A stretch of DNA of 64,000 bases from Pseudomonas resinovorans NBRC 106553 (GTDB lineage Bacteria > Pseudomonadota > Gammaproteobacteria > Pseudomonadales > Pseudomonadaceae), in assembly GCF_000412695.1 (NCBI RefSeq), contig NC_021499.1:186001-250000 (forward strand), written 5' to 3'. Shown piece by piece: positions 1 to 9,025 of this stretch. Numbering within the stretch: the first letter of the stretch is position 1; the number at the start of each line of letters is the position of its first letter. The translations under genes were made by a program, and so were the position numbers. A model generated the notes under the pieces. That model was given only the letters and a program-made list of their open reading frames with translations, searched no databases and was not told the origin of the DNA.

Positions 1-906
1 GCGAACGAGGACGATAACTACAAGGTCAAGGTGGACCGGGCGGATAACGCCGAGTTGCAGACGAAGGCCAAGGATAAGCGCCTCGAAACGCCCGAGACTG
101 CGGTCAACCACCCCGGCCCGCCAATCTACGAACCCTGGATCGACAAGACGCAGCTCAGCCAGGCCGCCGAGGAGTTCCGCTACGACTACAGCGGAGAAAA
201 GCGCAAGCAGACCAGTGGGAAAGGCACCGTGGTCGACGTCGTGCTGCGCGGCGGCGCCTACCTGTTGAACGACAACGATGAGCGCGGGGATCACGCCACG
301 CTCAAGGAGGCCGGTGAAACCCGCCACAAGCAGCTGTTTCAGGACGAGCTCGGTACGCCCAGCGCCGACCCGAAGATGGCCCTGGTAGTGGCCCTGTTCG
401 ATGACCAGATCCACGACTCGCGGGCCTGGTTCATGCACGACGCCCTGGAGTCGCGGGAGCTGTGGGCCGGGTACTTCTTCTACCGGATGGTCTACTTCGG
501 CAACAAGAGCAGTCGCCGCCTAACGGCGATGATGGTGGCCGGCAAGTTGCTGGGGGTGGCCATCGTGGCGGGTACCACGGTCTACGGCGTGCGCCTGCTG
601 CGCGGCAATAACCGTGGGGTACTGGGCGCGGGGCTGGGCGTCGTGGGCGGGGGCGCTGGCGTAATCGCGGGCCTGGCCGCGGCCGGTGTGGCCTACGAGG
701 TGATCGACCTGGCCACGGGATTGGCGCTGCCCTTCCTGCCGGGCGCGGCGGAGTTGCTCAAGCCCACCGACGATATCGGCACGGTGGTGGCCGAGCAGAA
801 ACGCCGGATCGCCCTGGAGGACTACGCGCAGCGCATGCAGCGTAGCGCCGAGTTCCTGCGCCGCAGCGGCAGCCTGGTGGAGCAGGCGCGAGGGGTATTG
901 GCATGA
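1..906 (+). CDS. T6SS-linked effector-like protein, C-terminal part (5' end outside window)
   Basis: The frame is open to the left edge, so this is the 3' end of a longer gene; the GTG at 31 is only an internal possibility. The visible part of about 300 residues contains a soluble region with the motif HDSRAWF followed by a GYFFYRMVYFG segment, then a glycine/alanine-rich stretch that looks like one or two membrane segments (roughly residues 170-240 counted from position 31), and a polar tail. HDSRAWF with a following aromatic Y/F-R-V-Y segment resembles the C-terminal half of Tle1/DUF2235 phospholipase effectors, in which the catalytic His lies in such a motif. That assignment is inference because the GxSxG half is outside the window. 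The stop overlaps the PAAR gene start (ATGA), so the two are translationally coupled, as expected for an effector delivered with a PAAR tip. Confidence 0.5.
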   Translation, partial: ANEDDNYKVKVDRADNAELQTKAKDKRLETPETAVNHPGPPIYEPWIDKTQLSQAAEEFRYDYSGEKRKQTSGKGTVVDVVLRGGAYLLNDNDERGDHATLKEAGETRHKQLFQDELGTPSADPKMALVVALFDDQIHDSRAWFMHDALESRELWAGYFFYRMVYFGNKSSRRLTAMMVAGKLLGVAIVAGTTVYGVRLLRGNNRGVLGAGLGVVGGGAGVIAGLAAAGVAYEVIDLATGLALPFLPGAAELLKPTDDIGTVVAEQKRRIALEDYAQRMQRSAEFLRRSGSLVEQARGVLA

Positions 907-1166
907 TGCCGCTGGTGCGTAAGGGGGACCCGTTGCGCCCCTTTGGCGGCGAGGTGCTGGAGGGGCATTTCGAGGCATTCGGCAAACCCGTGGCCTGCAT
1001 GGGCGACGCGGCGCGGTGCAACAAGCACGGACTGACCCGCATCTCCCAGGGCGTGGCCGATATCACCATGGACGGCCAGCCTGTGGCCCTGGATGGCTAC
1101 CGCTGCGATTGCGGCTGCAGCGTGGTCAGCACCCTGGCCGCCACGGACATGATGGTGGAACCGTGA
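903..1166 (+). CDS. PAAR-domain T6SS spike tip protein
   Basis: Small 87-residue protein of the PAAR family, which sharpens the VgrG trimer and carries effectors on the T6SS needle. It shows the typical pattern: a disorder-free start with a metal-site Cys/His set (CMGDAARCNKHG near residues 38-49, then CDCGC near 66-70), repeated short beta strands and a glycine-rich body with no extension. ATG 903 overlaps the upstream stop, and an alternative ATG lies at 906. The downstream gene starts at GTG 1163 inside this gene's stop region. No effector domain is fused, so the cargo is probably the neighbouring upstream protein. Confidence 0.85.
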   Translation: MMPLVRKGDPLRPFGGEVLEGHFEAFGKPVACMGDAARCNKHGLTRISQGVADITMDGQPVALDGYRCDCGCSVVSTLAATDMMVEP

Positions 1167-2302
1167 ACCCGCCACCGCGCTACCCGGACTATGTGATGCC
1201 CGCTACACCGCGCTGGCGCCGCTGGGGGATGGCGTTATTGCTGCTGTTGGGCCTGCAGGCAGCGCTGCTGCTGGCGCTCTGGCCTGAAGGCCGGCCCCGG
1301 CTGGAGTTGTGGCTATGGGGGAGCCTGCTGCCGTTGGCCTGGGCGTTGGCCTTGGCGCTGCGTTTTCTGGCATGGCAGGTCGGCTTGGGCAATCGCGCCG
1401 CTTACCGTTGGACCCTAGATGCGGCGCTGCAACGCTGGTGGCGCCGACGTGGCATGGCCTTGCCGCTGCAGAAGGTGATGCTGTTCGGCCCGCCAGGGGA
1501 GTCGCAACCGCAGTACCTGCAGCAAATGACCGGGAAGGCGATGAATCCTCCTCCGCTCGAGCGTGGCGAGGGCCAGCCGCCCGTGCTCCGTTGCCCGGTC
1601 TCGGCGAACCCTGGCGGTTTGCGCGAGCCGCTGCTGGCCCGGCATCTAGGGCGCTTGCTGCTGGCCTCGGAAGGCTGGATGGACGCTTGGCCCCAGCTGC
1701 GCGGCGTGGCCTGGTACGGCAGCCAGGACGGTTATCGGGCCTTCGCCAAGGCGTTGGCCGACGGCGGCATGAGCCTGCCGGAAGAGCCCTTGCCGCTGGC
1801 CGACCTGGCGTCCCTGGATCGACTGATCGATGACTTCGCCGGACGTTGCCCGCAAGAGGGCGATTGGCTGCTGTGCGCCGGAGCGTCCAGCACCGAGCAG
1901 GCACCGGCGCAGCAGATGGCTGGCGAAGCTGCGTTCGCCTGGCGGGTAGGCCACCAGGGCGCCAGCCGCTTGCAGCGGGGCGAATACCTGGTGTTGGACA
2001 AGGGCGAGTCGCCTGCCGAGCTCTGCGCGCAGATGCAACGCTATGGCGGTTTGGCCAAGGCACCGGCCGCCTGTTTGGCGATGGATACGCAGAGCATGGA
2101 GGCATTTGTCGCCGAAGGCTGGTCGGCCAATGAGCATCTGCTGGCTCCGTATTGGGGGGCGCTGGGTGACCTGGCGCCCTTCATCGGCATGTCGATGGCG
2201 TTGTTGCATAGCGCGGGAACTGGCGAGCCCTGTGGCTGGCTGAGTGGTGATGGAGAAGATCGTCTGACGATGGGAATGGCGGTGCCTTATGGCGATGACT
2301 GA
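1163..2302 (+). CDS. T6SS-cluster membrane-anchored protein of unknown function
   Basis: A 379-residue protein that I do not recognise as a named family. The start chosen is GTG 1163, which overlaps the PAAR stop (GTGA). The same frame is open further upstream, but that stretch lies inside the PAAR gene. Two hydrophobic helices are visible near residues 22-40 and 50-75, followed by a soluble domain of about 300 residues that is rich in Leu, Ala and Trp and has several Cys residues, with no catalytic motif I can name. It overlaps the TssM start by 14 nt, so it is made with the membrane-complex protein. Its position between PAAR and TssM suggests either a T6SS accessory protein or an immunity protein for the effector; the sequence does not decide between them. 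Confidence 0.6.
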   Translation: MNPPPRYPDYVMPATPRWRRWGMALLLLLGLQAALLLALWPEGRPRLELWLWGSLLPLAWALALALRFLAWQVGLGNRAAYRWTLDAALQRWWRRRGMALPLQKVMLFGPPGESQPQYLQQMTGKAMNPPPLERGEGQPPVLRCPVSANPGGLREPLLARHLGRLLLASEGWMDAWPQLRGVAWYGSQDGYRAFAKALADGGMSLPEEPLPLADLASLDRLIDDFAGRCPQEGDWLLCAGASSTEQAPAQQMAGEAAFAWRVGHQGASRLQRGEYLVLDKGESPAELCAQMQRYGGLAKAPAACLAMDTQSMEAFVAEGWSANEHLLAPYWGALGDLAPFIGMSMALLHSAGTGEPCGWLSGDGEDRLTMGMAVPYGDD

Positions 2303-5300
2303 GAAGGGACCCTCAGGGTGGTTGTATCGGGTGCTGGGCTATCTGGCGGTGATTACGCTGCTGGTACTGGCCGGTTGCGTGCTGTACCTGCTGCTGGGGG
2401 AATCACTGGATTTGCCCAGCTTGCCTCTGTCGCGCCTGTTGCTCTGGGCGGCGCTGGGTTGGCTAATCCTTGGCGCCTTCTGCCCACTGTACCTGTGGGC
2501 CTGGGAACGTCTGACGATTGGACTGGCACGACGGGTAACCGGTGACATGCCGGCGGCGGACGAAGCGCCGACAAAGCTCAAGTCTGGCTCGGGGAATGCG
2601 CTGCCCGCACTGCGCACCCACCTGCAAGAAAACATCGGCCTGTTCTGGCGCCACAAGGTGCGTCTGCTGCTGGTGCTCGGCGAGCCGGACGAGGTGCGCG
2701 CCATCGCGCCGGCCCTGGCTGAGCAGCAATGGCTGGAAGGCGACGGCGCGGTGCTGCTGTGGGGCGGGGACGGTTCGAACGAAGCGCTGCTGGAGCAGTG
2801 GCGCCGGTTGCGCCCACGCCGCCCCCTGGACGCCATTGTCTGGGCGCTGAACCCGGAGCAGAGCGCGGATTCCGACTACCTGGGGCGCTACCTTGGCCAC
2901 TTGCAGGCGCTGACGCGGCGGCTGCGCTGGCGAGCGCCGCTGCACTTCTGGGAGGTGCGCCGCAGTGACTGGATGCAGCCGGCCGCCGATGCCGAGGTGG
3001 GCTGCCTGCTGGCCGCCCATGCCGGCCAGGCGCAGTTGGAGGATCAGCTCGACCGTCTGCTGCAGCCACTGCGCGAGCAAGGCCTGGCGCGGATGCGCGG
3101 CGACAACCGCGAGGATTTCCTCCTGCGCCTGGCCCACGACCTGCAACACCACGGCATCGCCCGCTGGCAGCGGGCCTGGGCGCAATTGCGGCGTGGCCCC
3201 GGGCTGCTGCCGCGCGGCCTGTGGTTCAGCCTCGCGCTGCCTGCCGCCCCGGGCGGCGCTAAGCATGCGTGGCAGGCCCATCCCGCCTGGCGCGGCGTAC
3301 TGGATAACAAGGCCCTCGGCGGCCGGGTGCAGGGCTGGACCTGGCCGCGCATTGGCACCGCCCTGGCCCTCGGCCTGGCCGTACTCTGGGGCCTGGGCCT
3401 GCTGCTTTCCTTCGTGGGCAACCGGGCGCAGGTCGCCGAGCTCGAGACCGTGCTGGCCGCCCTCGACCAGCCGCGCGAAGGCGACGAACACGTGCTCGCG
3501 CTCAACGAACTGGTCCACGAGCTCGACCGCCTCGACCATCGCGCCCAGCATGGCGTGCCCTGGTACCAGGGCTTCGGCCTGAGCCAGAACGACGCCCTGC
3601 TTGCCGCCCTCTGGCCGCGCTACCAGGCGGCCAACAACCGTCTGCTGCGCGACCCGGCGGCGGCCAGGCTGGAAAGCGGGTTGCGCGAGTTGCTCGCCCT
3701 GCCGCCCGGCAGCCCCGAGCGCGCCCTCCATGTCCAGGGCGCCCATGCCTCGCTCAAGGCCTACCTGATGATGGCCCGCCCGGAACGGGCCGACGCGGCG
3801 TTCCTCGGCAAGACCCTCGCCGCCCTGGAGCCTGAGCGCGCCGGCATCGGCGACGGCGTCTGGCAGGGCATTGCGCCCAACCTCTGGCGCTTCTACGCCG
3901 AGCAACTGGCGGCGCACCCCGAATGGCGCATCGAGGCCGACGCCGCGCTGATCGCCCAGGCCCGCCAGGTCCTGCTCGGCCAGCTCGGCCAGCGCAATGG
4001 CGAAGCCAGCCTCTACGAGGCGGTGCTCGAGGCCACGGCCAGCCAGTATCCGCCCCTGGGCCTGCAGCAACTGGTCGGCGATACCGACGCGCAGTGGCTG
4101 TTCTCGACCGACGCCGAGGTGCCCGGGGTGTTCACCCGCCAGGCCTGGGAGGGCCGGGTACGCAAGGCCATCGACGAGGCGGCTTCCGCGCGGCGGGAAG
4201 AAATCGACTGGGTGCTGAGCGACGACCAGAGCCAGGTCGCCGCGGAGTTGAGCCCAGAGGCCCTGCGCGAACGGCTCACCGCGCGCTATTTCCAGGACTA
4301 CGGCAACGCCTGGCTGGGCGTGCTCAATAGCCTGCGCTGGCAGCCGGCCAACAGCCTCGCCGAGGTCATCGACCAGCTCACCCTGATGGCCGACGTGCGC
4401 CAGTCTCCGCTCATCGCCCTGATGAACACGCTGGCCTACCAGGGCCAGGCCGGCACCCGCCGGCAGGCCCTGGGCGATTCGCTGGTGCAGTCCGCGCAGA
4501 AGCTCATCGGCCAGGACCAGGCCCCGGTCATCGACGTGCAGGCCCTGGCTCCGGAAGGCCCGCTGGACGACAGCTTCGGCCCACTGCTCGCCCTGCTCGG
4601 CAAGGGCGATGCGCTGGCCGGCGAGGACCGCCTGAGCCTGCAGGCCTTCCTCACCCGGGTCACCCGCGTGCGCCTGAAGCTCCAGCAGGTAAGCACCTCT
4701 CCCGACCCCCAGGCGATGATCCAGGACCTGGCGCAGACCGTGTTCCAGGGCCGCAGCGTCGACCTCGCCGACACCCAGGCCTACGGCAGCCTGGTGGCCG
4801 CCAGCCTCGGCAGCGAGTGGAACGGTTTCGGCCAGGCGCTCTTCGTCCAGCCGCTGGACCAGGCCTGGCGGCGCATCCTGCAGCCCTCCGCCGCTGGCCT
4901 CAACGCGCAATGGCAACGCGCGATCGTCGCCCCCTGGGACGCCGCCTTCGCCGGCCGCTACCCCTTTGCCGCCACCGCCAGCGACGCCTCCCTGCCCATG
5001 CTCGGGCTGATGATCCGGGGCGACAGCGGCCGGATCGACCAGTTCCTCGCCCGGCAGCTGGGTGGTGTCCTGCGCAAGGAAGGCCACCGCTGGGTGCCTG
5101 AGGCCGCCCAGAGCCAGGGGTTGCGCTTCAACCCCGAGTTCCTCGCGGCGGTCAACCGGCTCAACGATCTCGCCGACGTGCTCTACACCGACGGCGGCAT
5201 GGGTATCGGCTTCGAGCTGCAGGCCAAGCCGGTGCGCGATGTCGAGCAGACCACCTTCATCCTCGACGGCAACCGCCTGACCTACTTCAACCAGCGGGAG

Positions 5301-5648
5301 CGCTGGCAGCGTTTCACCTGGCCCGGAACGGGCGACCATCCTGGCGCGAACCTGCGCTGGACCAGCGTCAAGGCTGGCGAGCGGCTGTTCGGCGACTACC
5401 CCGGCACCTGGGGGCTGATCCGCCTGCTGGAACAGGCCCGGGCCACCCCGCTGGACGATGGCCACAGCCGTTACCGCCTGGTGCTCCAGGCCCCCGACGG
5501 CCTGGGCCTGACCTGGCACCTGCGCACCGAACTGGGGGCCGGTCCGCTGGCGCTGCTGCAACTGCGCGGCTTCAAGCTGCCGGCGCGGATATTCCTCGAA
5601 GACGGCGGTACACCGCTGTCGCTGATGACACACGGAGAACTGCCATGA
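2289..5648 (+). CDS. tssM: T6SS inner-membrane protein TssM (IcmF family)
   Basis: TssM spans the inner membrane and, with TssL and the lipoprotein TssJ, forms the T6SS trans-envelope complex. The 1119 residues show two N-terminal membrane helices (about 13-37 and 49-70), a cytoplasmic domain, a third helix (about 354-375) and a large periplasmic region ending in the conserved TssM C-terminal beta domain (about 960-1110), which includes the segment with LRWTSVKAGERLFGDYPGTW. Length and topology fit the family. The cytoplasmic P-loop usual in IcmF proteins is degenerate: where GxxxxGK(S/T) is expected (about 126-145) the sequence reads LGEPDEVRAIAPAL. ATG 2289 overlaps the upstream gene, with an in-frame ATG two codons later. 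The stop overlaps the tssA start. Confidence 0.93.
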   Translation: MAMTEKGPSGWLYRVLGYLAVITLLVLAGCVLYLLLGESLDLPSLPLSRLLLWAALGWLILGAFCPLYLWAWERLTIGLARRVTGDMPAADEAPTKLKSGSGNALPALRTHLQENIGLFWRHKVRLLLVLGEPDEVRAIAPALAEQQWLEGDGAVLLWGGDGSNEALLEQWRRLRPRRPLDAIVWALNPEQSADSDYLGRYLGHLQALTRRLRWRAPLHFWEVRRSDWMQPAADAEVGCLLAAHAGQAQLEDQLDRLLQPLREQGLARMRGDNREDFLLRLAHDLQHHGIARWQRAWAQLRRGPGLLPRGLWFSLALPAAPGGAKHAWQAHPAWRGVLDNKALGGRVQGWTWPRIGTALALGLAVLWGLGLLLSFVGNRAQVAELETVLAALDQPREGDEHVLALNELVHELDRLDHRAQHGVPWYQGFGLSQNDALLAALWPRYQAANNRLLRDPAAARLESGLRELLALPPGSPERALHVQGAHASLKAYLMMARPERADAAFLGKTLAALEPERAGIGDGVWQGIAPNLWRFYAEQLAAHPEWRIEADAALIAQARQVLLGQLGQRNGEASLYEAVLEATASQYPPLGLQQLVGDTDAQWLFSTDAEVPGVFTRQAWEGRVRKAIDEAASARREEIDWVLSDDQSQVAAELSPEALRERLTARYFQDYGNAWLGVLNSLRWQPANSLAEVIDQLTLMADVRQSPLIALMNTLAYQGQAGTRRQALGDSLVQSAQKLIGQDQAPVIDVQALAPEGPLDDSFGPLLALLGKGDALAGEDRLSLQAFLTRVTRVRLKLQQVSTSPDPQAMIQDLAQTVFQGRSVDLADTQAYGSLVAASLGSEWNGFGQALFVQPLDQAWRRILQPSAAGLNAQWQRAIVAPWDAAFAGRYPFAATASDASLPMLGLMIRGDSGRIDQFLARQLGGVLRKEGHRWVPEAAQSQGLRFNPEFLAAVNRLNDLADVLYTDGGMGIGFELQAKPVRDVEQTTFILDGNRLTYFNQRERWQRFTWPGTGDHPGANLRWTSVKAGERLFGDYPGTWGLIRLLEQARATPLDDGHSRYRLVLQAPDGLGLTWHLRTELGAGPLALLQLRGFKLPARIFLEDGGTPLSLMTHGELP

Positions 5649-7228
5649 GCCTGTCCTCGCTCATCGCCAGCTGCCTGGGGCAGCGCGATGCCCAGGCGCT
5701 GGCCCGGCGCCAGGCGCCCGACTGGGAAGCCTGGCTGCAGCCGGTCGACGCCCGGTCGGCGGTCGGCGAAGACCCCGGCTACGACGACGACTTCCAGCAC
5801 ATGCGCGAGGAGGTCAACAAGCTCTCGGGCGCCGATGCCGAGTTGGTGGCGCGGCTGGCGGAGAAGCTGCTCAAGCACCGCTGCAAGGACCTGCGGGTAG
5901 CGACCTACTACCTCTGGGCGCGCATGCAGAAGGACGGCGAGGCCGGCCTGGCCGATGGCTTGAGCCTGCTGGCCGCGCTGGTGGAGCGGTTCTCCGCCGA
6001 CATCCTGCCGAAGCGGCCCAACAGCCGCCGCATGGCCCTGGAGTGGCTGGCCAGCGCCAAGGTGCTGGACGGCCTGTCGCTCTACCCGGAGGTGGTGAAG
6101 GCCGAGGCTGAGCGCACCGTGGCGGCCCTCGCCTGGCTGGAACAGGGCCTGGGATCCTGGCCGGAGGACCAGCGGCCGGCATTGGGAGCGCTCTACGGTG
6201 CCCTGTCGAGCCGTCTTGCGCAGTCCGGCGGGGTCGACGCGCTGGTGCCGCAGAACAGCGCCAGCCACGAGACGAGTCGGCAGGGCGCCGCTCCCGTGGC
6301 CGCCGCCATCAGGTCTGGCCGTGACCTGCTGGACAGCGGCCGGGCCCTGGCCGGCTACCTGCGTGAACAACCGCTGGGCTGGCTGGCCGCGCACCGGTTG
6401 ATGAAGAGCCTGCGCTGGGACAGCGTGCACCAGACACCGCCCGCCGAGGCCGACGGCATTACCCGGCTCACGCCACCGCGTAGCGACTACCGGGCCCAGC
6501 TCAAGCGCCTGTTCCTGCAGCAGAGCTGGAGCGAACTGCTCGATCAGGTCGAGCGCATCTATGCCGAAGGGGTCAACCACTTCTGGCTCGACCTGCAGTG
6601 GTACCTGTGCCAGGCGCTGGCCAAACAGCCGGCGCCGCAGGATGGCTGGGCCGATATCGCCAAGCGCGACCTGGGCATGCTGCTCGACCGTTTGCCGGGC
6701 CTGGAATCCCTGCGCTGGAGCGATGGCTCGCCATTCGCCGACGAGACCACCCGCGACTGGATCGCCCAGCAGGTGAGCGGCAATCGCTCGCCGCAATGGC
6801 TGCCGGCGCCGGCCATGCCGGTGCGGGGGGATGACGACATCCTCGCCCTCGAGGGGGAAGCGCTGGCCCAGGCCGACAGCGATGGCGTGGAAGCGGCTAT
6901 CGCCTGGCTGGGCGACCGGCCAGGCCTGCACAGCGGCCGCCAGCGCTGGCTGCTGCGCCTCTTGATGGCGCGCGTCGCCGAGCAGTGCGGCAAGACCGAT
7001 CTGGCCATCCACCTGCTGACGGAACTGGAGTCCACGGCGCAGCGCCTGGCCCTGGTGGAGTGGGAGTCGGATCTGACCTTCGAGGTGCAGGCGCGCCTGC
7101 TCAAGCTGCTGCGCCTGAAGGCCCAGCGCAACGATGCGGACAAGGCGGCCCTCGGGCGCCGCCAGGAAGCCCTGCTGGCCTCGCTGGTCGGCATCGACCC
7201 GGTGCGCGCCGCCGTGCTCTGCGGCTAG
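5645..7228 (+). CDS. tssA: T6SS baseplate/tail cap protein TssA (ImpA_N + VasJ type)
   Basis: TssA proteins bind the baseplate or the distal tail end and organise sheath and tube polymerisation in the cytoplasm. The 527-residue protein has an N-terminal ImpA_N domain with the typical pattern GEDPGYDDDFQHM, then CKDLRVATYYLWA, then LPKRPNSRRMALEWL (residues about 40-140), a variable Ala/Ser-rich linker, and an all-helical C-terminal region of the VasJ type. It begins at ATG 5645, which overlaps the tssM stop by 4 nt, and is followed after 27 nt by tssF. A second ImpA_N protein closes the cluster at 11038-12210, so this cluster has two members of the family. Confidence 0.88.
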   Translation: MSLSSLIASCLGQRDAQALARRQAPDWEAWLQPVDARSAVGEDPGYDDDFQHMREEVNKLSGADAELVARLAEKLLKHRCKDLRVATYYLWARMQKDGEAGLADGLSLLAALVERFSADILPKRPNSRRMALEWLASAKVLDGLSLYPEVVKAEAERTVAALAWLEQGLGSWPEDQRPALGALYGALSSRLAQSGGVDALVPQNSASHETSRQGAAPVAAAIRSGRDLLDSGRALAGYLREQPLGWLAAHRLMKSLRWDSVHQTPPAEADGITRLTPPRSDYRAQLKRLFLQQSWSELLDQVERIYAEGVNHFWLDLQWYLCQALAKQPAPQDGWADIAKRDLGMLLDRLPGLESLRWSDGSPFADETTRDWIAQQVSGNRSPQWLPAPAMPVRGDDDILALEGEALAQADSDGVEAAIAWLGDRPGLHSGRQRWLLRLLMARVAEQCGKTDLAIHLLTELESTAQRLALVEWESDLTFEVQARLLKLLRLKAQRNDADKAALGRRQEALLASLVGIDPVRAAVLCG

Positions 7229-7255
7229 GCCAGATTCAAGAGAGGACATTTATCG

Positions 7256-9025
7256 ATGGACATGGACAACCTGACGCTGCGCTATTTCGATGCGGAAATG
7301 CGCTACCTGCGCGAAGCCGGCCAGGAATTCGCCGAGGCCTTTCCCGACCGCGCGGCGCAACTCAACCTGGATCGCCCGGGGGCGCGCGACCCTTATGTCG
7401 AGCGCCTGTTCGAAGGCTTCGCGTTTCTCATGGGGCGCCTGCGGGAAAAACTCGACGACGACTTGCCGGAGCTGACCGAGGGGCTGGTCAGCCTGCTCTG
7501 GCCACACTACCTGCGCACCATCCCGTCGCTGTCGATCGTCGAGCTGGCGCCCGACCTGCAGCAGATGAAGCGCAGCGAGCGGATCGAGAAAGGGATGGAG
7601 GTGCTGTCGCGGCCGGTGGGGCCGAAGCGCACTCGCTGCCGCTATACCACCACCCAGAACCTGACCCTGCAGCCCCTGGCGGTGGAGTCGCTGCGCCTGG
7701 CCCATGAGCCCGACGGGCGTTCGCTGCTGCGCCTGCGCCTGGCCTGCGGCCCGTTGACCGAATGGGCGCAGGTGGACCTCAGCCGGCTGCCCCTATACCT
7801 CAATGCCGACGCGCCGGTGGCCAGCGCGCTGCACCTGGCGCTGACCCGTCAGACGCAGGCGCTCTACGTACGCCTGCCCGGCGACCCGGAACGTAGGCCG
7901 CTGGATGGCTACTTCGCGACCAAGGGCTTCGCCGAGGATGATCGTCTGTGGCCCAAGGGCGACAGTGCCTTCAGCGGCTACCAGCTGCTGCTGGAGTACT
8001 TCAGCTTCCGCGAGAAATTCATGTTCGTCACCCTGCACGGGCTCGAGCGACTGGTGGTGCCGGAGGGCGCGCCCTGGTTCGAGATCGAAGTGGTGCTGGG
8101 CGAGGGTTGGCCACATGACTTCGAACCCCGCGCCGAGCATGTCCGCCTGCACGCGGTACCGGTGATCAACCTGTTCGAGCTGGAGGCCGACCCGCTGCGC
8201 CTGGACCCCCTCCAAGGCGACTACCTGCTGCGTCCCATGCGCCTGCAGGACGGGCACACGGAAATCTATTCGGTGGACCAGGTGAGCGCCTCGAAGAATG
8301 CCGAGCGCGTGGACTATGTGCCGTTCAGCAGTTTCCGCCACAAGGGCGGGATGCTGCGGGACGACGCCCCGGAACGCTACTTCCACACCCGCCTCAAGCG
8401 CGGCGCGAACGGCTTGCACGACACCTGGCTGATCCTCGGCGGCGAGGGCTTCGATGTCGACCGCCTGGTGGCCGGCGAGAGCCTGTCCCTGCGCCTGACC
8501 GGCACCAACGGCCAGCTGCCGCGCAAGGCCTTGCAGAGCACGCTGCTCGACACCCCGGTGCAGTCCACGCAGACCGGGCTGCGGGTGCTCAACCTGTGCG
8601 CGCCGACCATGCCCTGCTATCCGCCGAGCCGTGATCGCTTCCACTGGCGGGTACTCAGCCACCTGGGCTCGAACTTCCTGCCCATGCTGGACAACGCCGA
8701 GGTCTTGCGCGGAACCCTGGCGCTCTACGACTGGACCGGCAGCGAACTGAACCGCCGCCGCCTGGAGGCCCTGGTCGATGTCCGCCACCACCTGATCCAG
8801 CGTTTCGAGAAGGGCTTCCTGCTGCGCGGCGTCGATATCGAGGTCACGCTGGACGCCAACGGCTTCTCCGGCGAGGGCGACATCAGCCTGTTCGGCGAAA
8901 TGCTCAACCGCTTCTTCGCCCTCTATGCCGATATCCACCTGTTCAACCAGCTCACGCTGATCCTGCAACCCTCTGGTAAGTGCCTGCGATGGAACGAGAA
9001 CCACAGTCAGCGTATTCCCGGCTGA
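7256..9025 (+). CDS. tssF: T6SS baseplate protein TssF
   Basis: TssF forms the baseplate wedge with TssG, TssE and TssK. The 589-residue length is normal for the family, and the N-terminus has its signature: LRYFDAEMRYLREAGQEFA, then RDPYVERLFEGFAFL and ELTEGLVSLLWPHYLRTIPS (residues about 5-100). A conserved C-terminal block contains DVRHHLIQRFEKGFLLRGVDIEV. The start ATG 7256 is preceded by AGAGAGGAC. The 3' end overlaps tssG by 37 nt, a typical TssF/TssG coupling. Confidence 0.95.
   Translation: MDMDNLTLRYFDAEMRYLREAGQEFAEAFPDRAAQLNLDRPGARDPYVERLFEGFAFLMGRLREKLDDDLPELTEGLVSLLWPHYLRTIPSLSIVELAPDLQQMKRSERIEKGMEVLSRPVGPKRTRCRYTTTQNLTLQPLAVESLRLAHEPDGRSLLRLRLACGPLTEWAQVDLSRLPLYLNADAPVASALHLALTRQTQALYVRLPGDPERRPLDGYFATKGFAEDDRLWPKGDSAFSGYQLLLEYFSFREKFMFVTLHGLERLVVPEGAPWFEIEVVLGEGWPHDFEPRAEHVRLHAVPVINLFELEADPLRLDPLQGDYLLRPMRLQDGHTEIYSVDQVSASKNAERVDYVPFSSFRHKGGMLRDDAPERYFHTRLKRGANGLHDTWLILGGEGFDVDRLVAGESLSLRLTGTNGQLPRKALQSTLLDTPVQSTQTGLRVLNLCAPTMPCYPPSRDRFHWRVLSHLGSNFLPMLDNAEVLRGTLALYDWTGSELNRRRLEALVDVRHHLIQRFEKGFLLRGVDIEVTLDANGFSGEGDISLFGEMLNRFFALYADIHLFNQLTLILQPSGKCLRWNENHSQRIPG

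Noticed and set aside
2463..5633. Very long open frame on the minus strand opposite tssM
   Set aside because: It lies fully antisense to a well-supported TssM, has low-complexity composition rich in Gln, Gly, Ala and Leu, and matches no family. Such shadows are expected in GC-rich coding DNA. Similar antisense frames opposite tssA (5471-7249), mdcA (15133-16272) and mdcB/mdcD (16815-18893) were left out for the same reason.
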